A DNA stretch of 64,000 bases from Spiroplasma phoeniceum P40 (GTDB lineage: Bacteria > Bacillota_I > Bacilli_A > Mycoplasmatales > Mycoplasmataceae): NCBI RefSeq assembly GCF_003339775.1, contig NZ_CP031088.1:496001-560000 (forward strand), in the 5' to 3' direction. Below, one piece after another: positions 41,387 through 54,059 of this stretch; within the stretch, counting starts at the first letter, position 1; every line of letters begins with the position of its first letter. Below the pieces are notes generated by a model, which was given only the letters and a program-made list of their open reading frames with translations, had not been told where the DNA came from and did no database searches. A program made the position numbers and the translations under genes.

Positions 41387-42373
41387 TTAGGTAAAAATAA
41401 CATCTAAAATTTCTTGTAGTTCAAATTTATTCCCAAAAATATCTTTAATATTAATTTCTAATAATTTTGTTTTAATTTTATCCAGATTATATTCACAACC
41501 TGTTAAAAGAGTTTCAAGTGGCTCTGTTCCACTAGAACCTAAAAAATCACCAAAAAATTTAATGTTCGTAATTTTTCCTTCATTAACATTTAAACGCACA
41601 TCAACGGTACCTTTTCCTTCATATCGAATTTTATTCTGATAACTAAATTCAGGTGAATTACCAAAGTTTCATTCCCATGTTTGATATTTTTCATCAGCTA
41701 GTTTATTAACTGCCGCAATAATATCTTGTGGTAAATCTAACACTGGTGTTCCTTGTGCTAAAAACTCATTAGTAATAAATAGCATAAATTCATCAATTGT
41801 AATATCATTTGTTAATAATGGTCGAATATTAGTTACTCGTGCCGGAATTGATTTAATTCCTTTTGAAATAATTTTATCTTGACTAACATTTAAGTATTTT
41901 TGCATTTTACTTAAATCAACATCAAATAAAAATGTTCCATGGTGTAGCAACCGATTTTTATACTTTATTTGTGCATTACCAGAGATTTTTTTGCCATCAA
42001 TTTCAATATCATTTTTACCAGCAAACTTAGCATTTAAACCAAGTTTTTGTAAAACATTAATAATAGGTTGTAAAATACTTTCATAATTTTGCGCAATTTT
42101 ATCATCTTTATTAACAATAATGGAAAAACACAAATTACCATCATCTTGATAAACAGCCCCACCACCTGTTATTCGACGAGCAACATTCACCTTATCAGTT
42201 TCAACCGCTTGTAAATTAATTTCTTCAATCGTATTTTGATTTCGACCAATAACAATTGTATTAAAATTTTTTCACAAAAAGAAAATGTTGTCTTTAATAT
42301 CACTTTTTAAAAGATACTCATCTAAAGCCAAATTAAAATAAACATCTGTAGAAGAATTTTTAAAACAAATCAT
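41387..42373 (-). CDS. lplA: Lipoate-protein ligase A
   Basis: Length is 328 residues. It activates free lipoate and attaches it to lipoyl domains of 2-oxoacid dehydrogenases. Motifs: RRITGGGAVYQDDGN (lipoyl-AMP site), GKNDIEIDGKKISGNAQ (catalytic Lys region) and HHGTFLF. The C-terminal accessory domain is present. It begins 5 bases after nox and precedes pdhA, so the substrate was probably the PDH complex encoded here. RBS is poor (AAGAAA). Confidence 0.93.
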
Positions 42374-42378
42374 TTTTC

Positions 42379-43737
42379 TTATTTTTTAAAGTAATTTAAT
42401 CCTAATACTTCTAAGCCTGGTAAAGTAATAAAGTTATATGGCTTATTAAAATGTGGCAAGAAGAAAATATCAATTAATGGTAGTTCATCAATTGTAACTC
42501 CCTTCATAATTGCTAATGAAAACATATACATAACTTCGGTATGATTAGCCTCTGAAGCTATTTGTGCACCAATAATTTTTCTTGTTTTTTTGTCTCAAAG
42601 AATTTTAATTAAAACTTCTTGATATGTATCCATAAATTCTGGACGATCATTATCAGTAAATGTAATTTGATCGTAATCAAATCCTAAATCTTTTGCCACC
42701 GTTTCTGTCATTCCTGTTGAAGCTAGCGCTCAACCAAAAACATTAATTGCATTTGAACCTTGGAATCCTGGTGATGCTAAACCTGCTGGTTTTAAAGCAT
42801 TAACAGCTGCAATAACTCCTGTTCGGACAGCATTTGTTGCTAAAGCAATATATGCTGGCTGTTTCTTAGCATTATCATAAACTTCAACACAATCACCAAT
42901 TGCAAAAATATTTGGGTCTGATGTTTGCATATATTGATCAACTTTAATGGCTGCATTTTTGTCTAAATCAATAACACCATTTAAAATTTCTGTTGCAGGT
43001 TTAAAACCAACTGACCAAATTACTAAATCAGCATCATATGAACCTTTATCTGTTACTACTTTTTTTACTTTATTATTTTTACCCTTAAATTTAATAACTT
43101 TTTCGCCACCACGTAAATTAACAACCGCTTTACGCATTGCTCCTTCAACTTTATCAGTAAAAGGTTTATCGTAATAACGTGGCATAATGCGATCTGAAAT
43201 ATCAACTAAAGTAACATTTTTTCCTTTTTGATGAAAAGCATCAACTAATTCAACGCCAATGTATCCTGCCCCACATACAACAACATTTTGAATATTTTTG
43301 TCATCATTTGCTTTTTTTACTAATTCCCCATGTTGAAATCATTTAACAATATGAACACCTTCCTGCTTAATTCCTTCAATTGGTGGAATAATTGGTCAAG
43401 AACCAATCGCTAAAATCAATTTATCATAATTATCATCAAATTCATTTCCTGATTTTAGATCTTTTACACGAATTTTTTGATTTTTATTATCAATTGATAA
43501 TACTTCATGCTCCATGTTTACTTTAATACATTCATTTTTTAATACTTCTGGTGAAGCATAAAATAAACCGTTTGGATCTTTTACCTCTCCTGAAACTCAT
43601 AGTGCAATTCCGCATCCTAAAAATGAGATATTGTTGTTTTTATCATAAGTAACAATTTCTGCTTTCGGATCTAATCGTCTTAAGGTTCTAACAGCAGTTG
43701 TACCTGCATGGTTAGTTCCAACTACAATAATCTTCAT
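42379..43737 (-). CDS. nox: NADH oxidase (H2O-forming, CoA-disulfide-reductase family)
   Basis: Length is 452 residues. FAD motif [13 protein letters not shown], redox-active Cys in [13 protein letters not shown] motif [19 protein letters not shown] motif [10 protein letters not shown]. Regenerates NAD+ by four-electron reduction of O2; in mollicutes it balances glycolysis and pyruvate oxidation. RBS AAGGAGAA; first gene of nox-lplA-pdhA. Confidence 0.95.
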
Positions 43738-43855
43738 GTTATATTCTCCTTTTCTATTCTTAGTAGTATTAATAGTTCTTTCGATATAACTAAATGTGCC
43801 AATAGTTATTTTGTTATGGCATTTATTCCTGAAAATTAAATCATACCGTAATGCT

Positions 43856-43861
43856 ATTATA
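43856..43861 (-). promoter_or_regulatory. Probable -10 box of the nox operon
   Basis: TATAAT on the minus strand about 120 bases before nox. Between it and the gene lies an imperfect inverted repeat AAATGTGCC / GGCATTT (43792-43824). Confidence 0.4.
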
Positions 43862-43970
43862 TACCTGTCATAAAAAAGAAAAAAGAAAAATCATAATTAA
43901 AAACAGAAAAAAATTGCAAAAAATATAAAATTTTAAAAAAATTTTAAACTTTTTACAATTAAACTAACCA

Positions 43971-44912
43971 TTATTTTTCAAAATGTTTTAAAAATCAACG
44001 GCCTTCAACAGATAACAAGCGTTGTGTTTGCTCATTAAGCAATGTTTTTTCTAGTTCTTTATCAATACGGTAAATTCGTGCATCTAAATTATCTAAAAAT
44101 GATAAGATTTCTGCTTCTAATAAGTGTGGTTCAACAGGTGAACCATATTCCAATCGACCATGGCTAGATAAAATCATATGTTCTAATAAAACAATTTTTG
44201 CTGAATTTAAATTATTACTTTGGGCAAGATGATTTAATTCATTTGCCATAATTGAAATATGACCAAGTAATTTTCCTTCAAATGAAAAATCATTCGTAGC
44301 ACCACTTGTAATTTCAATAACTTTTCCTAAATCATGTAAAATAACACCACAATATAATAGTTCCGCATCAATTAAACGATCATGATAAACATTGACAACA
44401 TTTTTTGCCATTTGCAGCATAGTTAAACTATGCCAAATTAAACCTGATTTAATTTCATGATGATTACGAATAGCAGCTGGTCAAATTTTAAATTGCTCAC
44501 CATATTTTGCTAAAATTAAAGTCATAATTTCACGATATTCAGTTGTTTTCATTTTTTTTACTGTTATAATAATTTCATCATACATTGCATCTGCTGGAAG
44601 CGGCGCAACTTCAATAAAATCATCTAGATTAATACTGGCATTATCAACAATATTATAACTATTAATTTTTGCTTGTAAAACTTTTCGATACTCAATAATA
44701 TTAATATTTACTTTGTAACAATTACCTTTAATTCAACTTTCAATGTCAGCAGGACGAGCATCTCATAACCTTGCTTCAATTGTTCCAGTACGATCTTTCA
44801 AGGTTATTGATAAATAAGTGCTGCCATTAGATGCTGTCCCTTGGGTCACCTTATCAGCAATTACGATTAATTCTACATTATTAACTTCTTTTGTTAAATC
44901 TTTAATATTCAT
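43971..44912 (-). CDS. yhaM: 3'-5' exoribonuclease YhaM
   Basis: Length is 313 residues. An N-terminal OB-fold nucleic-acid-binding domain (STYLSITLKDRTGTIEARLWDA) is followed by an HD domain: HSLTMLQMA, ILHDLGK (HD pair), EHMILSSHG and HLLEAEILSFLDNLDA. Degrades RNA and single-stranded DNA 3' to 5'. RBS GGAGGGG. 44 bases after the E2-like gene with a hairpin between. Confidence 0.9.
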
Positions 44913-44929
44913 TTTTCCCCTCCTAGAAA

Positions 44930-44953
44930 TAAAAAAGTGAGTAATGACTTTTT
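44930..44953 (-). terminator. Hairpin terminator between the E2-like gene and yhaM
   Basis: AAAAAGT / ACTTTTT stem with an 8-base loop and T run on the minus strand, directly after the E2-like stop. Confidence 0.55.
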
Positions 44954-44956
44954 ATC

Positions 44957-46807
44957 TTATAATAAAAGCCCTGGATTTGATAATAAATATGCAACATAAT
45001 GGATAAATTTACTTGCTTCAGTAATATCAATTACAGCTTCATTATACCCCAATGTAATTACCATAATATCACGAATTGCAATATCATTTTTTTCAACCAC
45101 AACAGGTTTTTTAAAAATAATACCCATTGCAATTGCGGCAACATTATCATCTGGAATTGTAAATGTTCCCCGTGTTATTCCATATTCACCATAATTTATA
45201 ATTGAGAATGAGGCATCTTGACAGTCTTTTTCTTTTAATTCATTATTAATACTTTTACTTATTAATTTTGTTACCTTTGAAGCAATTTCTTTAATTGAAA
45301 CATTTTTTAAATTATATAAAACAGGCATTTTTACTGCAGTATCACTATCTACACTAAAAGCAATATTATAAAATCATTTTAATAAAATTTTATTTTTCTG
45401 ACTAATAAAGGATGCATTTAAAACAGGGGTTTTTTTTAATCCATCATAGACTGCTTTAACATAAAAAGGCAATAATGTTAATTCAATATCATTTTGTGAA
45501 TATGCTTCACGCATAATTGACAATAAACTAACTAACTCACTAACATCAACTTCAACATCAATAAAACAATGGACAATATTTTTTTTACTTTCCATAATTT
45601 CTTTTGCACGAATAATTGCTTCTTGATTTAATTTTACCTTGTCAACTTGCAAAGTTTGTGGATTTTCTTTTATTTTATGTTCTGAAGAAACGGAATGTTC
45701 CCTTGACGTTGCATCTTCTGACTTATGCTTTTTAAGATTAGAGGAAACAGACGAATGAACCGTCGAATGTGACTTTGAATGTTCACCATGATGTCCCTTC
45801 GGCTTATCCTCTACTGGCTTATGCTTTTCATAATGCGACGAAGCAGACGAATGAACCGTCGAATGTGACTTTGAATGTTGACTATGATGCTCCTTCGGCT
45901 TATTTTCCACTAATTTATCTTGCTCTAAATTTATAATAGGTTCCATTTTTGAATCATCAACATTATTTATACTTTGAGCAAAATTACTTTTTAATTCTTC
46001 TTTTGTATAATTTTCTTGTTTGTATTCTTCTCTATCAAAGGGTTGATGATGTAAGGGGTCTAGTTTTTTATCATCAACTTGTTTTCTCACAGCCATTTCT
46101 GCTGTAAATGCTAAATCACGTTCTAAATTTTCAAGTTCTTCAATAACTTCTTCTTCAATTGTTATTGTTGCTAAATCATCTTTAACAATTGCCAAATCTT
46201 CTTTTAAATCACCCAAATCTTTTTGCAATGTTTCAATATTTTCTTCACTAGGAATATTCTCAAGAACATTTTCAACTTTATCTTTAAACGGAAATGTCTT
46301 TGAATCATTATTCTGGCTAAAAAATGGGGTTGAATCTTGTTCTATATTTTCTTCTGATAAATCAATTTCAATTGAATCTTCAAAATCATCTTGTGGATTT
46401 TCACCAGCTACTTCACGTGCTAGTAATGTTTCAATTAATTCTTCGCGAAAAATTTCTGTTTCTGATTTTTTAACATCAATTGGTGACCGATTTTGTACAT
46501 TATATTTTCCAGAACCATTAAAATAAATATTATTATAGGGTTGCTCAAAATTATTGCCATGTTCATTAAGGGTTGCCTCAAATGGTAATAAATCTAATAA
46601 AACATCACCACTATTAATAACTTTATTTTCATAAACAATAAGATTTAACACTTCACCAGTAATTGGCGCTTTAATTTCATAAACTTTATTTTGTGTAATA
46701 ATGTTAGCAAGTTTATCCCCCTTTTGGACAACTTGTTTATTTGTAACAAAAATTTTATCAACAATTCCTTTGCAATTATCATCTGCTTCAAAAATAATTT
46801 TTGCCAT
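44957..46807 (-). CDS. Lipoyl-domain protein with degenerate E2 acyltransferase domain
   Basis: Length is 616 residues. Residues 1-76 form a biotinyl/lipoyl domain (MAKIIFEADDNCKGIV...); the expected DKA lysine context reads QNKVYEIKAP (K41). The long middle (about 90-410) is acidic, then His/Ser/Lys-rich with a 34-residue tandem repeat (HSKSHSTVHSS). The C-terminal 200 residues resemble the 2-oxoacid dehydrogenase acyltransferase domain (FIDVEVDVSELV, LLPFYVKAVYDGLKKTP, FSIINYGEYGITRGTFTI), but where HRxxDG belongs the sequence reads YNEAVIDITEA, so the catalytic His is missing. Start ATG 46807 after GGGGGG. Confidence 0.7.
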
Positions 46808-46849
46808 ACCCAACCCCCCGTATTTTCTAACTATATATTAGCATAACTT

Positions 46850-48526
46850 TTATTCTTTTAAATAATTAGTTTCTAATTCTTGGTACATTGCTTCCATTTT
46901 TCTTTTTGCTTCTTCATTTGTTTTATCAACACAAACAAAATAGAATTTTATTTTTGGTTCTGTTCCACTTGCACGAACTGCAAATCAACTACCATCTGCA
47001 AAATAAAACTTTAGTAAGTCTTGGCCTGGCATTTCATATAAACCATGCAAATAATCTTCTTTTTTAATACATTTAATTTTATCTAAACTAGTAATTGTTT
47101 CTTGTCGTAATTTTTTTAACATATTATTAATAATTTTTTTGCCATCAATTCCATCACGAACTAAATTAACTGTTTTACAATAAAAATAACCAAATTTATT
47201 ATATTGTTCAACTAAAACATCATATAATGTTTTTCCTTGATTATGATAATACCAACAAGCTTCTGATAAGACTAATGATGATTGAATTCCATCTTTATCA
47301 CGAGTTATGTCTTTTAAAACATAACCATATGCTTCTTCAAATCCAAATAAAAATTCTAGACCTTTATCTGCTGCTTTGCTCATTTGATCCCCAATTCATT
47401 TAAAACCAGTTAATGTTTTAATAACTTGAACACCATAACTTTCAGCTACTTTATCTGATAAATTTCCAGTAACAAAAGTATTATACATAACCCCATTTTT
47501 AGGTAATGTTTTTTGACGTTGATAATGGGAAAATAAATACTCAATTAATACCGGAGCTGTTTCATTTCCAGTCATTAAATAATACTCATTATCTTTAATT
47601 TTAACACCAATTCCTAAACGATCAGCATCAGGGTCATTTAAAATAATGACGTCAGCATTAATTTTTTTCGCATATTTTAATGCTAAATCATAACATTCTG
47701 TTAATTCTGGATTCGGATTAGGGGCAAAAGTAAAATTAGGATCATTATCAAATTGCTCTTCTACAATCGTAACATCATAGCCACATTCTTTTAAAATTCG
47801 TGGAGTTCATTCTTTACTTGTTCCATGCAAATTAGAAAAAACAATCTTAATATTACGTTTTTGATTTGGATAAAAATGCATTGCTTTAACATCGCTGACA
47901 TAATTATCCTCGACTTCTTTTGCAACATATGTAATTAAAGTTGAATCTGGATTTAAAGTTAAAGTAAAAACTTCTTCTTTAATTTTTAAGTAATTTTCAC
48001 CAATGACATCAGTTGCGACTGGCAAAAACTGTGAACCATTATGATCATAAATTTTATAACCATTATATTCACGCGAATTATGACTTGCTGTAATAATAAC
48101 ACCCGCTACCGCTTTTATTTTCCGAATGGTATAAGAAACCATTGGAGTTGGGCGAAGGTCATTATTAGTAAATAAAATTGCTTTAATATTATTACTAGCA
48201 AAAATATTTGCTACTTCTTGTGCAAATTCAGCTGAAAAATGACGGTTATCATGCCCAATTACAATTCCTTTTGATTTTAAATCTGTCGCAGAATAAATTG
48301 TTTTTAAATATTGCATAAAAGCTAATGTTGCTCTTCGAATTGTATATAAATTCATTTTTCCGGTTCCTGGACCTAATAATCCTCGCAATCCAGCAGTTCC
48401 AAATTCTAAATCATCTGAAAAAGCAGCAATTAAATCTGCTTCAGACATTTGTTGAAATTCAGTGGCTAATGTTGGATCTAAATTTTTAGCATCTTTCCAT
48501 AATTTTAAATTATCTAAATATGACAT
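46850..48526 (-). CDS. pgm: Phosphoglucomutase/phosphomannomutase
   Basis: Length is 558 residues. Alpha-D-phosphohexomutase with phosphoserine loop TASHNSREYNGYK, metal loop DPDADRLG, sugar-binding FGFEEAYGY and phosphate-binding RASGTEPKIK. Interconverts hexose 1- and 6-phosphates. Start MSYLDNLKLW at 48526 behind AGGAG. Gap of 42 bases to the E2-like gene. Confidence 0.93.
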
Positions 48527-49023
48527 CTTAATTCTCCTCTTTTTTTAACAAGCAACAAAGTTTTTGGTTTTAACCAAAATACATTCTTGTTTGCTACAAC
48601 CAATAATTTTCACCTTATATAGTAAATTTTTCTATTTTGATTTTATCTATTTTATTGTCTTCATATTATTTAATGAGGATATTTTCTAGATAGAATTTTA
48701 TAGATACTTAAATTAGTACTTATTACTATTGAAACAATAATTAAATACCAACTATAATTCAATATTATTTTCTTTTTTTGATTAAAACAATCTTTACAAA
48801 GATTTTTAATTTGTTCATTTCCTATTAACAATTTCATTAAGTGTAATTCTTCATTTTCAACATTTCATTGTATTTATTACAAATTTTCACATCTTTTTGT
48901 CACCTTCTTTATTTTTTATATACATTATAAATTATACTTTTATTTTTAAAAATTTAGCAATAAATTTAATTATATTAAATATAAAATTACAATTAATAAA
49001 AATTTATTGATAATTTTGCATTA
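48527..49023. other. Intergenic region, possible small membrane peptide
   Basis: Upstream of pgm is a TTTTGGTT / AACCAAAA inverted repeat (48554-48575), perhaps regulatory. The minus strand 48837-48670 could encode 55 residues with CKDC and one hydrophobic helix (WYLIIVSIVISTNL), but no RBS precedes it. Nothing else is seen. Confidence 0.3.
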
Positions 49024-49050
49024 AAAATGATCTTCATCATGAAGACCATA
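49024..49050 (-). terminator. Terminator of the pst operon
   Basis: Nearly perfect palindrome TCTTCAT..ATGAAGA followed by CATTTTT on the minus strand, just beyond phoU. Confidence 0.7.
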
Positions 49051-49710
49051 TTAAATTGGTAATTCAAAATCATAAATTTTTCCTTCAATAATATAAATTA
49101 ATGTTTCAGCAATATTAATGATATGTGTTCCAGCCCGTTCAATTGAACGTAATTGTTGCATTGTTAAAGTAATAACTTTAATTTCTTCTTTTGATTTTGC
49201 TTCACGAATTTTTTCAATTAAAGCATCATTTTCAACTTTATAAATCTTGTCTAATTCAGTATCATATTTTAAAATATTATATGCTGACTCAATTCGTTCT
49301 TCCTCAAAAATATTTGACACTTCTGTTAACATTTCAATGACTTTTGCAACTAATTTTTTTAAAAAATTAATTAACTTTGTTGAAGGTTTATATTTGATAT
49401 AATAACGACAAATACTTTTTGCATAATCTGCAATACGTTCAACTTCCTTAACAATCAAAATGAAACCAACTATTCGTCGTAAATCTTTTGCAACCATTTG
49501 TTGTTTTGCAATTTTTCATAGTGAAACTTCAATGAAAGCCTCTTGCATTTTATTAATTGTTTCATCAGCGGAAATAACACTTTGAGCAAGCTCAACATCA
49601 TTTGTTTCTAAACATTTAACCATATCATCATATTGATTTTTTGTCATTGCAATCATATCAATAATCATTTGTTTTGTTTGTGCTAAATCATTTTCAATTT
49701 TTATGCTCAT
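49051..49710 (-). CDS. phoU: Phosphate uptake regulator PhoU
   Basis: Length is 219 residues in two similar three-helix bundles, with the E.D..DY and E.AGTHI..I repeats (VKEVERIADYAKS; SIERAGTHIINIAE) that bind metal clusters. Restrains the Pst transporter. RBS AAAGGAGGGGG. Last gene of the pst operon, 20 bases after pstB. Confidence 0.93.
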
Positions 49711-49730
49711 ATTTTGTCCCCCTCCTTTCG

Positions 49731-50540
49731 TTATTCAAAACGCCCAGTAATATAATCTTCTGTTTTTTTATTAGCCGGGCGAGAGAAAATAATCTTAGTT
49801 TTATTATATTCAATTAATTTCCCTTTTGCAAAAAAAGCAGTATAATCAGCAACTCGTGCGGCTTGTTGCATATGGTGGGTTACTAAAAAAATTGTAAAAT
49901 CTTTTTTTAGTTGGGTAATTAATTCCTCAATTTTTGATGTTGAAATTGGATCTAATGCACTGGTTGGTTCATCCATTAACAAAATTTTAGGTTTCATCGC
50001 AATTGCCCGGGCAATACATAAACGTTGTTGTTGTCCCCCCGATAATGCAAAAGCAGAATCTCGTAAATTATCTTTTACTTCATCTCATAATGCTGCTCGT
50101 TTTAAACTTTCAACAACAATACTATTAACTAATTTTCGATCACGAACTCCTTGATTCCGTGGTCCATAAGCAACATTATCATAAATTGACATTGGAAATG
50201 GTGAAGGTTTTTGAAATACCATCCCAATGTCTGTTCGTAATTTAACAATATCTGTTTCAGGACTATAAATATTCTTCCCATTAATTAAAATTTCACCTTT
50301 AAAAATTGACTTTGGCTCAACATCATTCATTCGATTAAATAAACGCAATAATGTTGATTTTCCTGATCCTGAGGAACCAATAAAAGCAGTAACAGTATGT
50401 TCTTTAATTTTCATTGAAATATTAAAAAGAGCCTGCTTGTTTCCTTTGTAAAAAAAGTCAACATTTTTTACTTTAATTAAATCTGGATTATTATCTGATG
50501 AATCAAATGTTGGATTCTTAATAATTACTTTTGGATCCAT
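49731..50540 (-). CDS. pstB: Phosphate ABC transporter ATP-binding protein
   Basis: Length is 269 residues. Walker [11 protein letters not shown]-loop [11 protein letters not shown] (typical of PstB), signature LSGGQQQRL, Walker [13 protein letters not shown] and H-loop THH. Its ATG overlaps the pstCA stop by one base (TAATG). Confidence 0.97.
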
Positions 50541-52645
50541 TATTTTTCCCCCTTCTTCTTCTTCTTCTTCTTCTTCGTCTTATTTTCTTCATGGCGTTGT
50601 TTTTTCTTTGGTACAAATTTTTTTCAAAAATTATTAAAACTTTGTTTTTGATGAAGATAATTTTCTTTTGAAAAGAAAAATTTCAAGTTATTAATTCGAT
50701 TTTTTCACTTCGCTCTAAATCCAATATTAACATAATTTGGTGCAAATTTCTTCCCTAAAATATGGGCCAAACTATTTGATAACCAAATTAAAACCATAAT
50801 CGCAAAAGCTAATTCAAACATAATTCGCATTGCTCCTGCTGTTGCTCCTTCTTTTGAGAGCATTAGAATTTGTGTTGTCATACTTGCCCCTGGTGACATA
50901 AATCCAGCAATTGGTAACCGTGCCGCGGTTCCTAATGTTAAATAAACTGGCGCTGATTCACCAATAACACGTCCAATTGATAAAATAATGGCAGTAATAA
51001 TACCTGGCATCGCATTTGGTAAAACAACTTTGAGCGTTGTTGATGTTTTGTTAGCTCCTAATGCTAATGAGGAATGTCGCAATGAGTTTTCAACACCTGA
51101 TAAAGCATCCTCAATACTACGAATCATAATTGGTAAAATAACAATTGTTAAGGTTAAACCAGAGCTTAAAATGGATAATGGTAAACGACAAACACCAATA
51201 AAGAAAGCTAATCCAAAAGTTCCATAAATAATACTTGGTGTTGATGATAAAACATCAATTGCAAAACGCACCACTTTTGCAAAAATGCTATTTGGACGGG
51301 CATATTCATTTAAATAAATGGCAACCATTAATGATAATGGTATCGCAAAAATTATTGAACAAATAACTAATAACAGAGTAACTAAAAATGTTGAAAGAAT
51401 TCCTGCTCCGCCATCAAAGGTTGATGTTGAAATTAGATCACTTCATACCATTCCAAATAATCCTTTTCAAATAATTGTAGTTAAAATAACTAATGTAAAT
51501 GATACAACAATTACAGTTGAAGAGATTAAAAAGAACATTCCGATTCCATCTTTAAACTTTTTCAAACCCATTTTTTTTTCAATATGTTCATAAAATAACT
51601 TATTAATTTTATTAGCATTATATGATTTACTTAATCGTAAACCTTTTGTTGTTTTACGAGCATGATAGTTTAGTTTTCGATTATGAAATGCTTGTGATGA
51701 AATAATAAAAATATTAATAATACAGACGATAATAAATAATACTAGTCCAATTGCATATAATGCTGATTCATGCATTGGCCCTGAATTTTCCAACATTTCT
51801 AATCCAATTGTTGATGCTAAAGTTGCTATTGATAAAAAAATAAAATTAATAAAACCATTTCCAAGTTTTAAACCATCTGGTGCGTTTCCAGCAATCATCA
51901 TCACCGCCATTGTTTCTCCAATAATCCGTGCAACTCCCATCATAATAGCAGTAATAATTTTAAATCAAGCTGAACGTAAAACAATACGATAAGTTGTATG
52001 GGTTTTACTTAATCCTAATGCTAATGAACCAAATCGATATGAATCAGGAACATTTTCTAAAGCATTGATTGATAATGAAATCATAATTGGTAAACCCATA
52101 AAAGCTAAAGTAATTGATGTTACTAATAAGTTTGAGGTTGAAGGAGCGCCCATTAACATGAAAAGCGGTCCTAAAATTGCTAAAGCAAATAATCCAAAAA
52201 CAACAGATGGAATTCCAGCTAGCAATTGGATAATACCAATCACTTTACGTTTAATCCTTGGACTTAAATATTCTGAAATATATAATGATGAAAAAATAGT
52301 TAACGGAATTGCAAATAGTAAAGCAATTAATAAGACAAAAAATGTTGCAATAATAATTCGTCAAATACCAAATTGACTATTATTAGCATTTCAAGTATTA
52401 CCTGATAAAAAGCCTCAAAAACCACCAGGATAATGCTGGAAGAAATAAATTGATTTATAAATGATAAAACCAACTAGAGTTAATAAAATTAAAATTGTTA
52501 AAATCGCAAAACAATAAATAATAATTTTTGAAGTAAAATCAATAATTTGTTTTCGTCCGCGAAAATTATTTGTAAAACGAATTTTTCATAATGTTATTTT
52601 TTGGGAAAACGGTTGTTTTTCTTTCGTGACTTCTTTCTTGGACAT
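50540..52645 (-). CDS. pstA: Fused phosphate permease PstC-PstA
   Basis: Length is 701 residues, two ABC permease halves in one chain. The first half has GIIQLLAGIPSVVFGLF and GVARIIGETMAVMMI; the second has DVLSSTPSIIYG and SIGRVIGESAPVYL, each with a BPD_transp signature and about six helices. A basic linker of 60 residues joins them. The C-terminus ends in a lysine run encoded by a CTT repeat (50552-50575). Fusion of PstC and PstA is known in mollicutes. It starts 3 bases after pstS. Confidence 0.93.
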
Positions 52646-52647
52646 AG

Positions 52648-53970
52648 TTAATTCTCCATTCCGTTATATTCATATTCATAATATGCTTGATATTTTTCGG
52701 GAAACTTTTTCACAATAATATCTCAAATACTTTGATAATCTGATTTAAAATTTCAAGCTACTTTTTCACTATCAGTTGTTCTTCCACTTTTTGCAAAAGT
52801 TGTATTATTATTATACTTTCGGAATAAAAAGTCATCAATTGATAATGGTTCTTCGCCTTCTTCCATATATCAATATGCAGGATCATGTGGACTTAACTTA
52901 AAATTTCGATCATAATAAGGATTATCTTTCCCATTTCGTAGTTTTGGTTTTGTTTTTGAATATGGTAATGGATCTAACATTCATGCAATAAAAGGTAAGG
53001 CATTATTGAATTGTTTTCCTTGATAATTAATAATTCCAGTAAAGGGTCTTGTTAAAGAATAAGCTGGATTAAATTCATAATTATTATCAATAACTTTATA
53101 TGGTAATTCTGGTTCTGTACTTCCTTTACTAATAACACTAGCAATTGCTTTTGGCCCTAAATCTTCATTGCTAATAATTCTTTTAATATATGAAAAAGAA
53201 ATATAACCAATTGACCCAGGAGTAGTTGAAATTGCTTGATACATTGAGCCATTTGATGAAGCTACTTGATTTGTTTCATATTTTTTGCTTTTAATTACTG
53301 CTGATTCAAAAAAATCTCTTGTCCCACTTCCAGACTCACGTGTTAAAGTATAAAATTTATTGCTACCACTACTACAAACTAATTGCGAACCAAAAGCTTG
53401 TTGTCAAGTAAAATTTGGATCAGTATAAATCTTACGAATTAATTCAGTTCCTTCTCCACCAAAAAAACTTTGAAATTGTAACGAATCTTGGTGTGGTTTA
53501 ATTTGACAACCATTTGGTAAATGATATACCAAGATAATATAATCACGGGCAAAAACAAAACGACCAGTATGATAATCTGCTCATAGTTGTTGAACATTAG
53601 AGCGGTTATCCCCTGGTTTAGGTGTTGAATTAACATCTTTTGATAAAAAACCAAAAGAATAACTACCATTTTTTACACCAACTAAGGCAGCAGCACTTCC
53701 TAATGAATTATATAAAATATCTTCTTTGTTATCACGTTTATATTGTTCCGTAATATTTGCCATTACTTGGGTAACTGATGTACTCCCTCCAGCAACAATT
53801 ACATTACTCGCCGATGCAATTGTTCAAATAATAATTGATATTACTAATACCAAAGCAGAGCCAACTAAAGTAAACATTTTATGATGGCTAATCTCTCCTA
53901 CTACACTCTTAAGAAAATGTTTTTTTTCTTTCTTTTCCTTAACAGCCTTAGTAGATTCGTTTGGCTTCAT
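52648..53970 (-). CDS. pstS: Phosphate-binding protein PstS, membrane-anchored
   Basis: Length is 440 residues. Instead of a lipobox there is an uncleaved N-terminal helix (FTLVGSALVLVISIIIWTIASA). Phosphate-site motifs AGGSTSV, SLGSAAALVG and RESGSGTRDFF are clear. RBS GGGGAGGAAA. First gene of pstS-pstCA-pstB-phoU. Confidence 0.92.
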
Positions 53971-54059
53971 TCGTTAAGTTTCCTCCCCTTTATATGGTTT
54001 TATTTCTTTAAAACTTATTTATACTAATTGTATCAAAAAAATAAAAAATCATAAATAAT

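Noticed and set aside
43792-43824. AAATGTGCC / GGCATTT as a redox operator of nox
   Set aside because: The repeat is imperfect and widely spaced and does not match a known operator such as Rex; left as a note in the promoter entry.
45720-45905. Repeats as a mobile or CRISPR-like element
   Set aside because: They stay in frame inside the E2-like gene and encode His/Ser repeats.
48670-48837. 55-residue membrane peptide
   Set aside because: No RBS, A+T-rich, no homologue recognised; mentioned only within the intergenic entry.
51318-51593. Long plus-strand open frames antisense to the pst and smc genes
   Set aside because: They lie opposite strongly conserved coding sequence, have no ribosome sites and low-complexity translations.
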